Shown: positions 44,364 to 53,331 of the stretch, piece after piece
Numbering within the stretch: position 1 is the first letter of the stretch
Layout of the letters: each line of letters starts with the position of its first letter
Origin: Brevundimonas poindexterae
Lineage (GTDB): Bacteria; Pseudomonadota; Alphaproteobacteria; Caulobacterales; Caulobacteraceae
Assembly (NCBI RefSeq): GCF_020524625.1
Contig: NZ_JAIVLL010000003.1
Location: forward strand, 62,001-126,000
Length of the DNA: 64,000 nt
Direction: 5' to 3'
Position numbers and translations under genes: made by a program
The notes under the pieces: generated by a model
The model's input: only the letters and a program-made list of their open reading frames with translations
Told to the model about the DNA's origin: nothing
Database searches by the model: none

Positions 44364-45573
44364 CCGCGGTCGTGCTCGCGATGAAGCCACCGCCCAGCAG
44401 GCGGTCCGGATCGGCCGGGTCGTAGAGGGCGCAGGCCTGACCCGGAGACACGCCTTCCTCGCCCTCGTCGAAGGCCACGCCGACCGCGTCGCCGTCACGG
44501 AACAGGCGGGCGGGCAGGGGCGGGCGGGTCGAGCGCACGCGGGCCAGCACCGGACGCCCGGCGGCGGCGGCCGTCTGGATGTCGGCTTCGTCGCCCAACC
44601 AGTTGGTCTCTTCCAGAGTCAGCGAACCGGTCAGCAGGGCCTCACGGGGCCCGACGATGACGCGGCGGGTCTCGGGCTCAAGCCGGACGACGAACAGGGG
44701 ATCGCCCACAGCGACGTTCAGGCCCCGGCGCTGGCCGATGGTATAGTCGGTGATGCCGGAGTGGGTGCCCAGCACGCGGCCGTCCATGTGCACGATCTCG
44801 CCCGCCTCACGCCCTTGCGGACGCAGCCGGTCGATCAGGGTCCGATAGTCGCCGGACGGCACGAAACAGATGTCCTGGCTATCCGGCTTGGCGGCGATGC
44901 GCAGGCCGAGGTCGGCCGCCAGACCCCGGACCTGGGGTTTTTCCAGATCGGCCAGCGGGAAGCGCAGATAGTCCAGCTGGTCGCGGGTGGTGGCGAACAG
45001 GAAGTAGGATTGGTCGCGCGAGGGGTCGATGGCCTTGCGCATCTGGCTGCGGCCGTCGGGGCCGACGGCGCGACGCACATAGTGGCCGGTCGCCATGGCC
45101 TCGGCGCCCAGATCGCGCGCGACATCCAGCAGGTCGCGGAACTTGACGGTCTGGTTGCAGCGGATGCAGGGGACCGGCGTGCGCCCTTCCAGATAGCTGT
45201 CGGCGAACTGGTCGATCACCGCCTCGCGGAAGCGGCTTTCGTAATCGAGCACATAGTGGGGGATGCCGAGGGTCTCGGCGGCCAGACGGGCGTCGTGGAT
45301 GTCCTGACCCGCGCAGCAGGCGCCCTTCTTCTTGAGCGCAGCACCGTGATCGTAGAGCTGCAGCGTGACGCCCACGACGTCATAGCCCGCCTTGTGCAGC
45401 AGGGCCGCCACCACGGTGGAGTCCACGCCGCCGGACATGGCAGCCACCACGCGCGATCCGACCGGCAGGCCCACAGCCGCGCGCGCGGAGGCGATGGCCG
45501 CGTCCATGTCGGCCGGAGCCATCGCGGGAATGGGGCAGGCGGTATCCTGCGGGCGGGAGATCACCGTGGTCAT
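44356..45573 (-). CDS. mnmA: tRNA-specific 2-thiouridylase MnmA
   Basis: 405-residue enzyme that thiolates U34 of tRNA for Lys, Glu and Gln. It has the PP-loop AMSGGVDST, catalytic cysteines in PCIRCNQ and [12 protein letters not shown], and MATGHY and RDQSYFLF motifs. About 35 N-terminal residues precede the PP-loop, slightly more than usual. The start is taken at 45573; an in-frame ATG three codons upstream is also possible. It is followed with an eight-base overlap by the hemerythrin-like gene. Confidence 0.95.
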   Translation of the reverse strand: MTTVISRPQDTACPIPAMAPADMDAAIASARAAVGLPVGSRVVAAMSGGVDSTVVAALLHKAGYDVVGVTLQLYDHGAALKKKGACCAGQDIHDARLAAETLGIPHYVLDYESRFREAVIDQFADSYLEGRTPVPCIRCNQTVKFRDLLDVARDLGAEAMATGHYVRRAVGPDGRSQMRKAIDPSRDQSYFLFATTRDQLDYLRFPLADLEKPQVRGLAADLGLRIAAKPDSQDICFVPSGDYRTLIDRLRPQGREAGEIVHMDGRVLGTHSGITDYTIGQRRGLNVAVGDPLFVVRLEPETRRVIVGPREALLTGSLTLEETNWLGDEADIQTAAAAGRPVLARVRSTRPPLPARLFRDGDAVGVAFDEGEEGVSPGQACALYDPADPDRLLGGGFIASTTAVV

Positions 45574-45622
45574 GCGCGGCATATAGAGGGCCTGCCCGGC
45601 TTTTTCGAGGCTCCGATACGCA

Positions 45623-45655
45623 GATGGCCGCCCCTGCGTCGCAGGAGCGGCCATC
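45623..45655 (-). terminator. Hairpin between sciP and mnmA
   Basis: GATGGCCGC pairs with GCGGCCATC, with an inner CCTG/CAGG stem separated by one mismatch. It lies 24 bases after the sciP stop. There is no T run, so it may act as a Rho-dependent or processing hairpin rather than a full intrinsic terminator. Confidence 0.5.
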
Positions 45656-45678
45656 TCAAGCCTTCGGGGAGAAGAAGC

Positions 45679-45963
45679 CTAGTTGCGGTAATGCTGGATG
45701 CGGGTCGTCCGCAGCCCCTGCATGCCCCACTTGTCGATGGCCTTTTGCCAGGCCAGGAATTCCTCGGCGGTCAGGCGGTAGCGCGCCAGTGCATCCTCAA
45801 GGCTCAGCAGCCCTCCGCGCACAGCGGCCACGACCTCGGCCTTCCGGCGGATCACCCAGCGGTCCGTGTTGACCGGCGGCAGATCGCGCAGGGTCAACGG
45901 CGTGCCCGTGGGGCCGACCACATAGGCTTCACCGTCCTTGTTCAGTCGTCGCTCTTGCAACAT
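45679..45963 (-). CDS. sciP: CtrA inhibitor SciP (DUF1153)
   Basis: 94-residue HTH protein. GPTGTPLTLRDLPPVNTDRW and VIRRKAEVVAAVRGGLLSLE are near-invariant in SciP. In Caulobacter it binds CtrA and blocks activation of CtrA-dependent promoters, including its own and flagellar ones, in swarmer cells. The gene sits downstream of the hook operon, as in other Caulobacterales. A CtrA-type site lies about 54 bases upstream of the start. Confidence 0.95.
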   Translation of the reverse strand: MLQERRLNKDGEAYVVGPTGTPLTLRDLPPVNTDRWVIRRKAEVVAAVRGGLLSLEDALARYRLTAEEFLAWQKAIDKWGMQGLRTTRIQHYRN

Positions 45964-46016
45964 GGGCTTATGCCTCTTTCACCACCATCACTGAGCGGAA
46001 CCATAAGCCTCTGGCG

Positions 46017-46031
46017 CTAAAGGCCGTTTAA
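46017..46031 (-). promoter_or_regulatory. Predicted CtrA-binding site upstream of sciP
   Basis: CTAA-N7-TTAA on the plus strand (TTAA-N7-TTAG read toward sciP) differs by one base from the CtrA consensus TTAA-N7-TTAA. It lies 54 bases before the sciP start. Caulobacter sciP is itself a CtrA target, which fits. Confidence 0.6.
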
Positions 46032-46136
46032 GCGTCGTGGTGAAGGAAGGGCTAACGCGCCGCCGCCGGGACGACGCGTTTCGCGGGGCTGAAAGGGTCA
46101 TTTTTTCCATCGAATTCGACCTCCTCAGGCCCCGGA

Positions 46137-47591
46137 TCAGCGTTTGATGCTGATCAGTTCGGCCAGCATTTCGTCGGCCGTGGTGATGATCTTGGACGAG
46201 GCCGAATAGGCCCGCTGGGTGGTGATCAGGCCGGTGAACTCGGCGGACAGGTCGACCGTGGAGGCCTCCAGCTGGGACGCGCCGATGTAGCCGGCGCCGC
46301 CCGATCCGGCCGTCTTGAGGTTGAACGTGCCGGAGCCCTGGCTGACGCGGAAGGCGTTGCCCGCCACCTCGGTCAGGCTGTCGGCGCTGGGGAAGGTGGC
46401 GATGGCGACCTGGGCGATCTTGCGGGTCACGCCGTTGTCGAAGATGGCGGTCACGAAGCCGCGTTCGTCAATCTTGACCTCGCTCAGGTTGCCGAAGGCC
46501 GTACCGTTGGTGATGGTGGCCTGGACGACCGAGGCGCTGTCGTACTGGGTCAGGCCACCGGCGGCGGCCGTCAGGTCGAAGGACAGGGTCTGCTCGTCGA
46601 TGCCGAGGCCCGCAGCCCAGTTGAACTCGCCCGCCGCCGGAGCGCCGGCGCTGGAGGCGCCGAAGTCCAGGGTGGCGGTGGCCGGGTCGGCGAACAGGGC
46701 CTGGGCGCCCAGGGCCTGCATGGCGTTGACGTCGAGACGGCCGTCCTGGGTGAAGGCCACCAGACCGGTCTTCAGCTGACCGTTGGCCAGACCGGCACCG
46801 GTGACGACGTCGCCGGACGGAATGGCGCGGATTTCGGCATACCACTGGTTCGGCGTGGTGCTCTTGAGGAAGGACATGGCGATGGTGCGCTGGCCGCCCT
46901 TGGAGTCCGAGACCGGAATGGTGACCTCGAAGTCGGGCTTCACGCCCGTGCCGGTTTCCGGATCCCACATGGCCATGGAGTTGGTCAGCGGGTCATAGGC
47001 GGTCGGCCCCGGCGGGACGGCGGCCGCGTCGGTCGCCTCGCTGGAGATCACCTGGCTGGATTTCAGGTTGGCGTTCAGCTGGATGCGGGTGGTGGCCTCG
47101 GCCGTGCCGCCGACTGAGCCGACGTTGATGGTGCGCAGGCGCGACAGGTCGGACGGGTCGGTGGCGATGTCGCCGTTGGCATCGACCGGCCAGCCCTGCA
47201 GGTACAGGCCCGCCGTGTTCTTCAGATAGCCGAGGTTGTCGACGCGGAAGGCACCGGCGCGGGTGAACAGGCGGGTGTCGGTAACCTCAAGGTTTTCCGG
47301 CTTTTCCGTCACGACGAAGAAGCCTTGACCGGCGATGCCCAGATCGGTGGCCGAGGTCGTGCGCTGCAGCTGACCGTTCTGGCTGATGAAGTGGCGGGCG
47401 GCCGCCTGGACGCCACCGGCCGAATAGCCGGACCCCTGGCTCTGGCTGTTGACCACGGTAGCGAACTCGCTGCTGGTCCGCTTGTAGCCGACGGTGTTCA
47501 CGTTCGCGATGTTCTGCGAGATCGCGGCGAGGGCGGCGGAGTTGGCGGTCAGGCCTGAAACGCCGGCCAGCAGGGCGCTGTTGATGCTCAT
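46137..47591 (-). CDS. flgE: Flagellar hook protein FlgE
   Basis: 484-residue structural subunit of the flagellar hook. The N-terminal rod motif (SALLAGVSGLTANSAALAAI, then NIANVNTVGYKR) and the C-terminal STVDLSAEFTGLITTQRAYS with SSKIITTADEML form the D0 coiled coil. The central domains are alanine/threonine-rich as in Caulobacter hooks. It is the last gene of the fliK-flgD-flgE operon, 12 bases after flgD, and relies on the sigma-54-type promoter at 49853-49868. Confidence 0.95.
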   Translation of the reverse strand: MSINSALLAGVSGLTANSAALAAISQNIANVNTVGYKRTSSEFATVVNSQSQGSGYSAGGVQAAARHFISQNGQLQRTTSATDLGIAGQGFFVVTEKPENLEVTDTRLFTRAGAFRVDNLGYLKNTAGLYLQGWPVDANGDIATDPSDLSRLRTINVGSVGGTAEATTRIQLNANLKSSQVISSEATDAAAVPPGPTAYDPLTNSMAMWDPETGTGVKPDFEVTIPVSDSKGGQRTIAMSFLKSTTPNQWYAEIRAIPSGDVVTGAGLANGQLKTGLVAFTQDGRLDVNAMQALGAQALFADPATATLDFGASSAGAPAAGEFNWAAGLGIDEQTLSFDLTAAAGGLTQYDSASVVQATITNGTAFGNLSEVKIDERGFVTAIFDNGVTRKIAQVAIATFPSADSLTEVAGNAFRVSQGSGTFNLKTAGSGGAGYIGASQLEASTVDLSAEFTGLITTQRAYSASSKIITTADEMLAELISIKR

Positions 47592-47603
47592 GGGGTACTC
47601 TCC

Positions 47604-48359
47604 TTAGGACAGGAATTTCAGGGGGTTCATGGCCGAGGCAATCGAGGCCATCAGGCTCTCGTCCTCTTCCGGATCGGTGGGTGTGGTGGGGCTGGCCGCG
47701 CTGCCTTCCTGCAGGGCGATCACGCTGCTGAGCGGCAGGATGGAGCCGCCCACGGTCAGATACGGCTGGCCGTCATAGAGCTCGACGCCCGAGATGCGGC
47801 CGCGGATCAGGACCTGGCTGTCGACGGCCTCTCCGGCGCCGTCCTTGGCCACGACCTTCAGCGTATAGACACCGCCTTCGGACACCTGGCCGCCGCCGGT
47901 CGTCTGGCCGTTCCAGGTGAAGTCGTGCACGCCGTCGGTGGTCTCGGGGGCGTCACCCGACCAGACGACATTGCCGCTGCCGTCGACGACCTGGAGGGTG
48001 ACCTCGGCGGCGTTGCCGGCCAGCTCATAGCTCCAGGAGGCCTCGCCGTCCTCGAAGCGGGTGGCGGACCAGACGGCCGTCGCGTCCTTGCCGATATAGG
48101 TGGCGGCCGTGTTCAGGCCGGTGCCCTGCTGGGCGGCCAGCAGGCTGGTTAGCAGGTCGTTGGTCAGCAGTTGCTGCTCGACGCCGGCCATCTGGGTCAG
48201 CTGCGCGGTGAACTCGTTGGAATCGACCGGGGACAGCGGGTCCTGGTTCTTCAACTGGGCGGTCAGCAGGCTGAGGAAGGTCTCGAAATTGCTGAACAGG
48301 CTGGTCGTACCGGCCCCGATCCGGTTGGCGGCAGCATTGGTGGTGATGGCATCGACCAT
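47604..48359 (-). CDS. flgD: Hook-capping protein FlgD
   Basis: 251-residue scaffold that caps the growing hook. The N-terminal FLSLLTAQLKNQDPLSPVDS and EFTAQLTQMAGVEQQ motif is the FlgD signature. The middle has the tandem FlgD Ig-like/Tudor region (SWSYELAGNAAEVTLQVVDG; GVHDFTWNGQTTGGG). The C-terminus is an acidic linker followed by SAMNPLKFLS. It is placed between fliK and flgE with 3- and 12-base gaps. Confidence 0.95.
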   Translation of the reverse strand: MVDAITTNAAANRIGAGTTSLFSNFETFLSLLTAQLKNQDPLSPVDSNEFTAQLTQMAGVEQQLLTNDLLTSLLAAQQGTGLNTAATYIGKDATAVWSATRFEDGEASWSYELAGNAAEVTLQVVDGSGNVVWSGDAPETTDGVHDFTWNGQTTGGGQVSEGGVYTLKVVAKDGAGEAVDSQVLIRGRISGVELYDGQPYLTVGGSILPLSSVIALQEGSAASPTTPTDPEEDESLMASIASAMNPLKFLS

Positions 48360-48362
48360 GGA

Positions 48363-49793
48363 TCAGACCTTCAGATCGACGCGGTCGCGCGTCAGGGTAA
48401 GGGGTTGCCAGACTGCGGCCTCGATCACCGGCGTATCCGCCTGATCGTGGAGGCTGGAGGCGCGGGAGAAGGCGCGACGGTCAAAGCCGCCAAAGCCCTG
48501 ACCGGCCGATGACGGGTCGCGCTCGGTGAACTGCAGGGCGTCGTTGTCGAGGTGCAGGCCGGCCTGTTCCAGCTGGCGACGCAGCTCATCCGCCCGGCCC
48601 CGGAGCTCGGTCGCGGCGGCCGGATTGTCGAACGCCAGACGCGCGGCCAGGCGACCGTCGGAGTCGATCTCGAGGCTGACGTCGACGCGGCCCAGCCCCT
48701 CGGGCGTCAGGGCCATTTCGAAGCGGGTCGTGCGTCCGCTCAGGCGGTTCTGGATCTGGGCGGCGATCAGGGCGGTGGTCTCGACCGTCGCGCGCGACAG
48801 GGTCGAGAGGCCGAGGTTACGGTCATGCACAGCCGGGCTGAGCTTGAACTCGCCCGAGGGCTGGCCGCCGGTGTTCAGGGCGCCCTCTGCACCGCCGTCG
48901 AGAGCCTGAGCCGGGGGAGGGGCCACCGGCTCGCCTGCGGTCCGGGCCACCGGAACCGGCGCCTGGGGTGCCGTGGCCGTCGGGGTGGCGCCCCCGGGCG
49001 CAGGCGCAGGGGTTTGCGGACCGGTGGCGCCGTCCGAGGTCTCGCGCGCCTTCGTGCCCGACGCCGGCTCGGCGGCATTGGACGACCGTCCGGATGCAGC
49101 TTCACGCGCCTCGTGCGTGGCCAGCAGCCGTTTGATCAGGGTCGGAGCGACAGCCGGGGTCGGTTGCTGACCTTGCGCGGCGGCATCGGGCGTCCTGGCC
49201 TGCGCGGGCGCCTGCTCTGCGGCTTCCGGCAGCGGTTCGGTCGACGGGCCCGGGTTCACCTGGGCGGCGTCGGCGTTCTTCTTGCCCGCGACGACCGTCG
49301 GCTGATCCGGCAGGACCGGCGGGCCCTCTGCGGGCTTACCGACCGTCGGGGGCACGTGCGGCAGGACTTCGGGGCGGCCCTGGTCCCTGGCTGTCGTCTC
49401 GGCTTCATGCGGGAGGATCTGGGGTTCGATGGGCTTCGTCGTCGTCACCGGCGGTTCGTCGGGCAGAACCTCCGGCGTCTCCCCGGGCTTTGCGGTGTTG
49501 ACGGGGGCAGGGGGAAGGATCTGGGGCTGGCCGTCCGCTTCGGCCGGGACGAGGGTCTGGGCATCGGTGTCCTGGAGGTCGGCGTCCACTGTCACCTTGT
49601 CAGCGACGTCAGCGTCGGCACTCCGCCGGACGGGAGCTGCGGCCTGCACCGGCGCTTCCACCTGTTGCATGTCGCCGAGGATGTCGGCGAAGGCCTGACC
49701 GGCTGCGGCACTGCCGGCACGCCCCGGGGACCGGGTCGCGGCCTCGGTGGCCGCCCCGCCCTGCAGGGGAGTGAAGACAGTGTCTGCGCGCAT
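48363..49793 (-). CDS. fliK: Flagellar hook-length control protein FliK
   Basis: 476 residues. The C-terminal Flg_hook domain (about 345-440) is clear: FEMALTPEGLGRVDVSLEID, then LRRQLEQAGLHLDNDALQFT. FliK measures hook length and switches the export apparatus to filament substrates. The N-terminal ruler part is low-complexity, proline-rich and contains five 17-residue repeats (90-174). It is the first gene of the fliK-flgD-flgE operon; a sigma-54-type promoter ends 60 bases before its start. Confidence 0.92.
   Translation of the reverse strand: MRADTVFTPLQGGAATEAATRSPGRAGSAAAGQAFADILGDMQQVEAPVQAAAPVRRSADADVADKVTVDADLQDTDAQTLVPAEADGQPQILPPAPVNTAKPGETPEVLPDEPPVTTTKPIEPQILPHEAETTARDQGRPEVLPHVPPTVGKPAEGPPVLPDQPTVVAGKKNADAAQVNPGPSTEPLPEAAEQAPAQARTPDAAAQGQQPTPAVAPTLIKRLLATHEAREAASGRSSNAAEPASGTKARETSDGATGPQTPAPAPGGATPTATAPQAPVPVARTAGEPVAPPPAQALDGGAEGALNTGGQPSGEFKLSPAVHDRNLGLSTLSRATVETTALIAAQIQNRLSGRTTRFEMALTPEGLGRVDVSLEIDSDGRLAARLAFDNPAAATELRGRADELRRQLEQAGLHLDNDALQFTERDPSSAGQGFGGFDRRAFSRASSLHDQADTPVIEAAVWQPLTLTRDRVDLKV
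49272..49526 (-). repeat. Five tandem 17-residue repeats in FliK
   Basis: Residues 90-174 of FliK fall into five consecutive 17-residue units that start PQILP, PEVLP, PQILP, PEVLP and PPVLP, each followed by a P/D/H-rich stretch and a variable tail. The 51-base periodicity is exact, without gaps. Units 1 and 3, and units 2 and 4, share their first five residues (PQILP and PEVLP), which hints at a two-unit duplication. Confidence 0.85.
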
Positions 49794-49852
49794 CGGGCCG
49801 GTGCCCCTCCGAAATGGTTCCAGCCCGGACGGACCGGGCCGGCCAAACCCGT

Positions 49853-49868
49853 CGCAAGGGCCGGGCCA
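49853..49868 (-). promoter_or_regulatory. Sigma-54-type promoter for fliK-flgD-flgE
   Basis: TGGCCCGGCCCTTGCG has GG and GC at the exact -24/-12 spacing of RpoN promoters (TGGCAC-N5-TTGC). It points toward fliK, whose start is 60 bases away. It differs at only one base from the promoter of the opposite arm. Confidence 0.8.
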
Positions 49869-50015
49869 CTTCGGCGATGGCTAGAAAAACCAACGAAAGC
49901 AAAGCGTTTTAACCCAATCAGGAAACGGCACCTTCACCCTGCCGGGGCGAAACTTGCCGTGCGGGCGGACGATTCTTGCCCGGTGGTCCGGGCGGCCGGC
50001 ACGGGCCGTTCGGCT

Positions 50016-50031
50016 TGGCCCGACCCTTGCG
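50016..50031 (+). promoter_or_regulatory. Sigma-54-type promoter for flgK-flgL
   Basis: TGGCCCGACCCTTGCG fits the -24/-12 RpoN pattern with correct spacing. It lies 145 bases before the flgK start and differs from the fliK promoter by one base. Confidence 0.8.
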
Positions 50032-50175
50032 CCGAAATCGGTCGAAGGAATGAGCGCCGATTATGAACGCCAAGAATTACAATGACCTGGCCTCGAGCCC
50101 TGCCGTCCCTGCCGGGCAAATTGCGCAGGCGTGCGGGAAGAGCTTGCCGGGTAACGCCCGTCCGGAGGTCTGCTG

Positions 50176-52293
50176 ATGTCGCTGAATGCCATCATGAATA
50201 CGGCCAACAGTGGCCTGACGGCAGCCCAGACCCAGCTGCGCGTGGTTTCGGACAATGTGTCGAACGTCAACACGCCGGGCTATGTGCGCAAGATCGCCGA
50301 GCAGCAGACCCTGGTCAGCATGGGCGTGGGTTCGGGCGTCGAGGTGGCGCGCATCCGTCTGGCCACCGACCGCTTCCTGCAGGCCGCCAGCTTCAACGCG
50401 GGGGCCGACGCCGCCCGTCAGTCGGTTCGCTATGAACTCTATGACCGGCTGCAGGGTCTATTCGGTGATCCGGGCGGGGACAATGGCTTCTTCCAGGGCG
50501 TCGACAAGGCGTTTGCCGCCTTCGCCGCCGCGGCCGAGGACCCGGCGTCGTCGCCGCGCCGGCAGGAAGCCCTGTTCCGCACCCAGGCGCTGTTCGACGA
50601 AGGCAATCGCATCGCCGGGCAGATCCAGGCCGTGCGCGAGGACGCCGATGGCCGCATCCAGAGCGCCGTCGATCAGGCCAACAGCCTGCTGCAACAGATC
50701 GAGGCCCTGAACATCGAGATCGCGCGGTCCAGCGCGATCGGCGGTGACGGCTCGGGCGCCGAGACGGCGCAGGCGGCCCTGATCGGCCAGCTGTCCGAGC
50801 TCATGGACGTCCGCGTTTCGACCCGGTCGGTCGGCGGGGTGTCGATCCGGACGGGGGCCGGGGTGCTGCTGGCCGGCGAGGGCCATGCGACGCTGGAGTA
50901 CAACCGCGCCGGCACGGTCAATGCCGAGACCGCCTTCAACGAAATCTGGGTGACCGAACCGCGCGGACAGAAACGCCCCCTGCTGGAAAGCATCACCTCG
51001 GGCGAGATCAAGGGGCTGGTCGAGACGCGCGACATCGAGGCGCCCCAGGTCGCCGAGCGTCTGGCCGAACTGCTGACGCGGGTCGCGGACGAGCTGAACC
51101 GCGCGCACAATGCCAACTCCTCGGTGCCGGCGCCCACGACCCTGACGGGGCGCAACGTCGGCCAGTCGCTGGAAACGGCCCTGACCGGCTTCACCGGTAA
51201 TACGGCGGTGGCGGTAACCAACACTGCGGGCCAGGTGCAGGCCCGGGCCGACATCGTGTTCGGCGCGGGGACGATCACTATCAACGGCACGGCCACCACG
51301 CCGGCGGGCTTTCTGGCCACCCTGAACGCCGAGCTGGGGGGCGCGGCGACCGCCAGCTTCACCAACGGCGTACTCAGCCTTTCGGCGACGGGTACCAATG
51401 GGGTGGTGGTGGCTGACGACCCCGCCAATCCGTCGAACAAGATCGGTCGCGGATTCTCGCACTTCTTTGGTCTGAACGACCTGATCACCAGCGACCGCCC
51501 GGCCATTTACCAGACAGGCCTGACCACCAGCTCGCCGCACGGCTTCACGCCCGGCGAGACCATGACCCTGCGTTTCACGGGAGAGACAGGCGCCAAGATT
51601 CGCGACCTGAGCGTGGCCATCCCTGCGGGCGGGACGGTCGGCGACCTGCTGACGGCCCTGAACGATCCCGCGACCGGGGTCGGACGGTTCGGGTCGTTCG
51701 TGCTGGACAGCACGGACGGCACCCTGAGGTTCAACGCCCTCAACACCCCGGCCCCGCGCATCTCGGTGCTGGAAGACCGGACGACCCAGGTGCCGTCGGG
51801 TGTGTCGATCACCGAGCTGTTCGGCATCGGCGGCGGCGTTCGTGCTTCGCGCGGCGACGGCTTTTCGATGCGCACCGACATTCGCCAGAGCCCCTCGCTG
51901 CTCGGCCTGGCGCGCTTCGACTTCGCCGCGGGCGTCGGCAGCACGGCCTTGACGTCCGGGGACGGACGCGGGGCGCTGGGGCTGGCGGACGCCGGTCAGG
52001 TCAACGCCGCCTTCCAGAGCGCGGGCGACTCCCTGGGCGGGCAGATTTCGGCGTCCCGCTATGCGTCCGAACTGGCCGGGGATATCGGCGGACGGGCGGC
52101 CCTGACCAAGACCGCCATGGACAGCGCGGTGGCGCTGCACAGCGAGGCCGCTGCCCGCCAGCGCGCCGAGGAAGGCGTCAATTTGGACGAGGAACTGGTG
52201 CTGATGACCACCTATCAGCAGGCCTTTAACGCCTCGGCGCGCCTGATACAGGCCGCCCGGGACCTCTATGACATTCTGTTGGGAATGGTCTGA
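50176..52293 (+). CDS. flgK: Flagellar hook-filament junction protein FlgK
   Basis: 705-residue HAP1, which joins hook to filament. The N-terminal motif (ANSGLTAAQTQLRVVSDNVS, NVNTPGYVRKIAEQQ) and the C-terminal NLDEELVLMTTYQQAFNASA with ARLIQAARDLYDIL form the D0/D1 coiled coils. It is longer than the 550-residue enteric protein, mainly through an expanded middle domain (about 330-560). It starts 145 bases after a sigma-54-type promoter, and its stop overlaps flgL by one base. Confidence 0.95.
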   Translation: MSLNAIMNTANSGLTAAQTQLRVVSDNVSNVNTPGYVRKIAEQQTLVSMGVGSGVEVARIRLATDRFLQAASFNAGADAARQSVRYELYDRLQGLFGDPGGDNGFFQGVDKAFAAFAAAAEDPASSPRRQEALFRTQALFDEGNRIAGQIQAVREDADGRIQSAVDQANSLLQQIEALNIEIARSSAIGGDGSGAETAQAALIGQLSELMDVRVSTRSVGGVSIRTGAGVLLAGEGHATLEYNRAGTVNAETAFNEIWVTEPRGQKRPLLESITSGEIKGLVETRDIEAPQVAERLAELLTRVADELNRAHNANSSVPAPTTLTGRNVGQSLETALTGFTGNTAVAVTNTAGQVQARADIVFGAGTITINGTATTPAGFLATLNAELGGAATASFTNGVLSLSATGTNGVVVADDPANPSNKIGRGFSHFFGLNDLITSDRPAIYQTGLTTSSPHGFTPGETMTLRFTGETGAKIRDLSVAIPAGGTVGDLLTALNDPATGVGRFGSFVLDSTDGTLRFNALNTPAPRISVLEDRTTQVPSGVSITELFGIGGGVRASRGDGFSMRTDIRQSPSLLGLARFDFAAGVGSTALTSGDGRGALGLADAGQVNAAFQSAGDSLGGQISASRYASELAGDIGGRAALTKTAMDSAVALHSEAAARQRAEEGVNLDEELVLMTTYQQAFNASARLIQAARDLYDILLGMV

Positions 52294-53213
52294 TGCATCG
52301 CGTCTCTACCTTTGGAAACTACCAGACGGCCCTGCTGGACCTGATGACGGCCCAGAGCCGCGCGCAGGAGGCCCAGGAGCGGGTCTCGACCCAGAAGGTC
52401 GCCACCGACCTGACAGGGTTCGGCCGCAGCTCCGAGACGTTGACGGCGCTCAAGTCGACCCAGAGCCGCATCCAGGGCTTCATCGAGGCGGGCGAAACGG
52501 TCGCGGCCCGGCTGGAAACCCAGAGCCTCGCCCTGAACCGCACTGCCGAAGGCGTTGGTGGCGCGCGCGAAGCGATCGCCGCCGCGCTGGCCAGCGGCCG
52601 AACCGACGGCCTGATGCTGGAAATCCAGGGCTATTACCAGATCACCCAGGACGGGCTGAACAGCCGTCACCAGAACCGCTATCTGTTCGCAGGCGGCCAG
52701 AGCGCCGACGCCCCGGTCACGGCCATGACCCTCGCCGATCTGGCGGCGCTGCCGTCGGCGGCGGACGCCTTTGCCAATGACACCCTGAAGCAGGTGTCGC
52801 GCCTCGACGAGGGGACCTGGATGGAAACCGGCTTCCTCGCCAACGAGATCGGTGAGCCCGCCTTCGACATCTTCCGCGACATCCAGCTGTATCATCAGAC
52901 CACGCCGCTGAACGGCAGCATGGATGACGCGACGCGGGATTTCCTGACCGCCCAGCTGAACCGTCTGGATCAGGCACGCGAGACGGTGACGAACTTTGGC
53001 GCGCGCAACGGCTCGCTGCAGAACCGGGTCGACTCGATCCTGTCGTCGCAGAACACCCAGAAGGTGGCGCTGGACGAGATGCTTTCGAAAAAGACCGATG
53101 CCGATCTGGCAGAGGCGTTGACCGATCTGGAGCTGTCGCAGGTGGCCATCCAGGCGTCGGCGCAGGTGATCAACCAGCTGCGACAGGTCTCGTTGCTGAA
53201 TTTCCTGAGCTGA
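52293..53213 (+). CDS. flgL: Flagellar hook-filament junction protein FlgL
   Basis: 306-residue HAP3, which sits between FlgK and the flagellin filament. VSTFGNYQTALLDLMTAQSR with AQERVSTQKVATDLTGFGRS is the flagellin-like N-terminus. ALTDLELSQVAIQASAQVIN ending in SLLNFLS is the C-terminal coil. The start overlaps the flgK stop by one base (TGATG). It is the last flagellar gene of the window. Confidence 0.94.
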   Translation: MHRVSTFGNYQTALLDLMTAQSRAQEAQERVSTQKVATDLTGFGRSSETLTALKSTQSRIQGFIEAGETVAARLETQSLALNRTAEGVGGAREAIAAALASGRTDGLMLEIQGYYQITQDGLNSRHQNRYLFAGGQSADAPVTAMTLADLAALPSAADAFANDTLKQVSRLDEGTWMETGFLANEIGEPAFDIFRDIQLYHQTTPLNGSMDDATRDFLTAQLNRLDQARETVTNFGARNGSLQNRVDSILSSQNTQKVALDEMLSKKTDADLAEALTDLELSQVAIQASAQVINQLRQVSLLNFLS

Positions 53214-53331
53214 CAGCAACCCGGCCGACGTCGGCGCATTTGACACAGGTTCCGCCGACTACGCGGCTCCGGCCCTGTCCGGAGTGATTTCCTCGTGGGC
53301 AAAACGCGGCTTCCGTTTTAGTTAAGACCCC

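Larger units (their letters stand above)
49794..50175. other. Divergent control region between fliK and flgK
   Basis: This 382-base gap holds no convincing gene. It carries two opposed sigma-54-type promoters (49853-49868 minus; 50016-50031 plus) and an AT-richer centre near 49880-49925 including TTTTAACCC. Enhancer sites for an FlbD-like activator would be expected here, but I could not define them. Confidence 0.7.
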
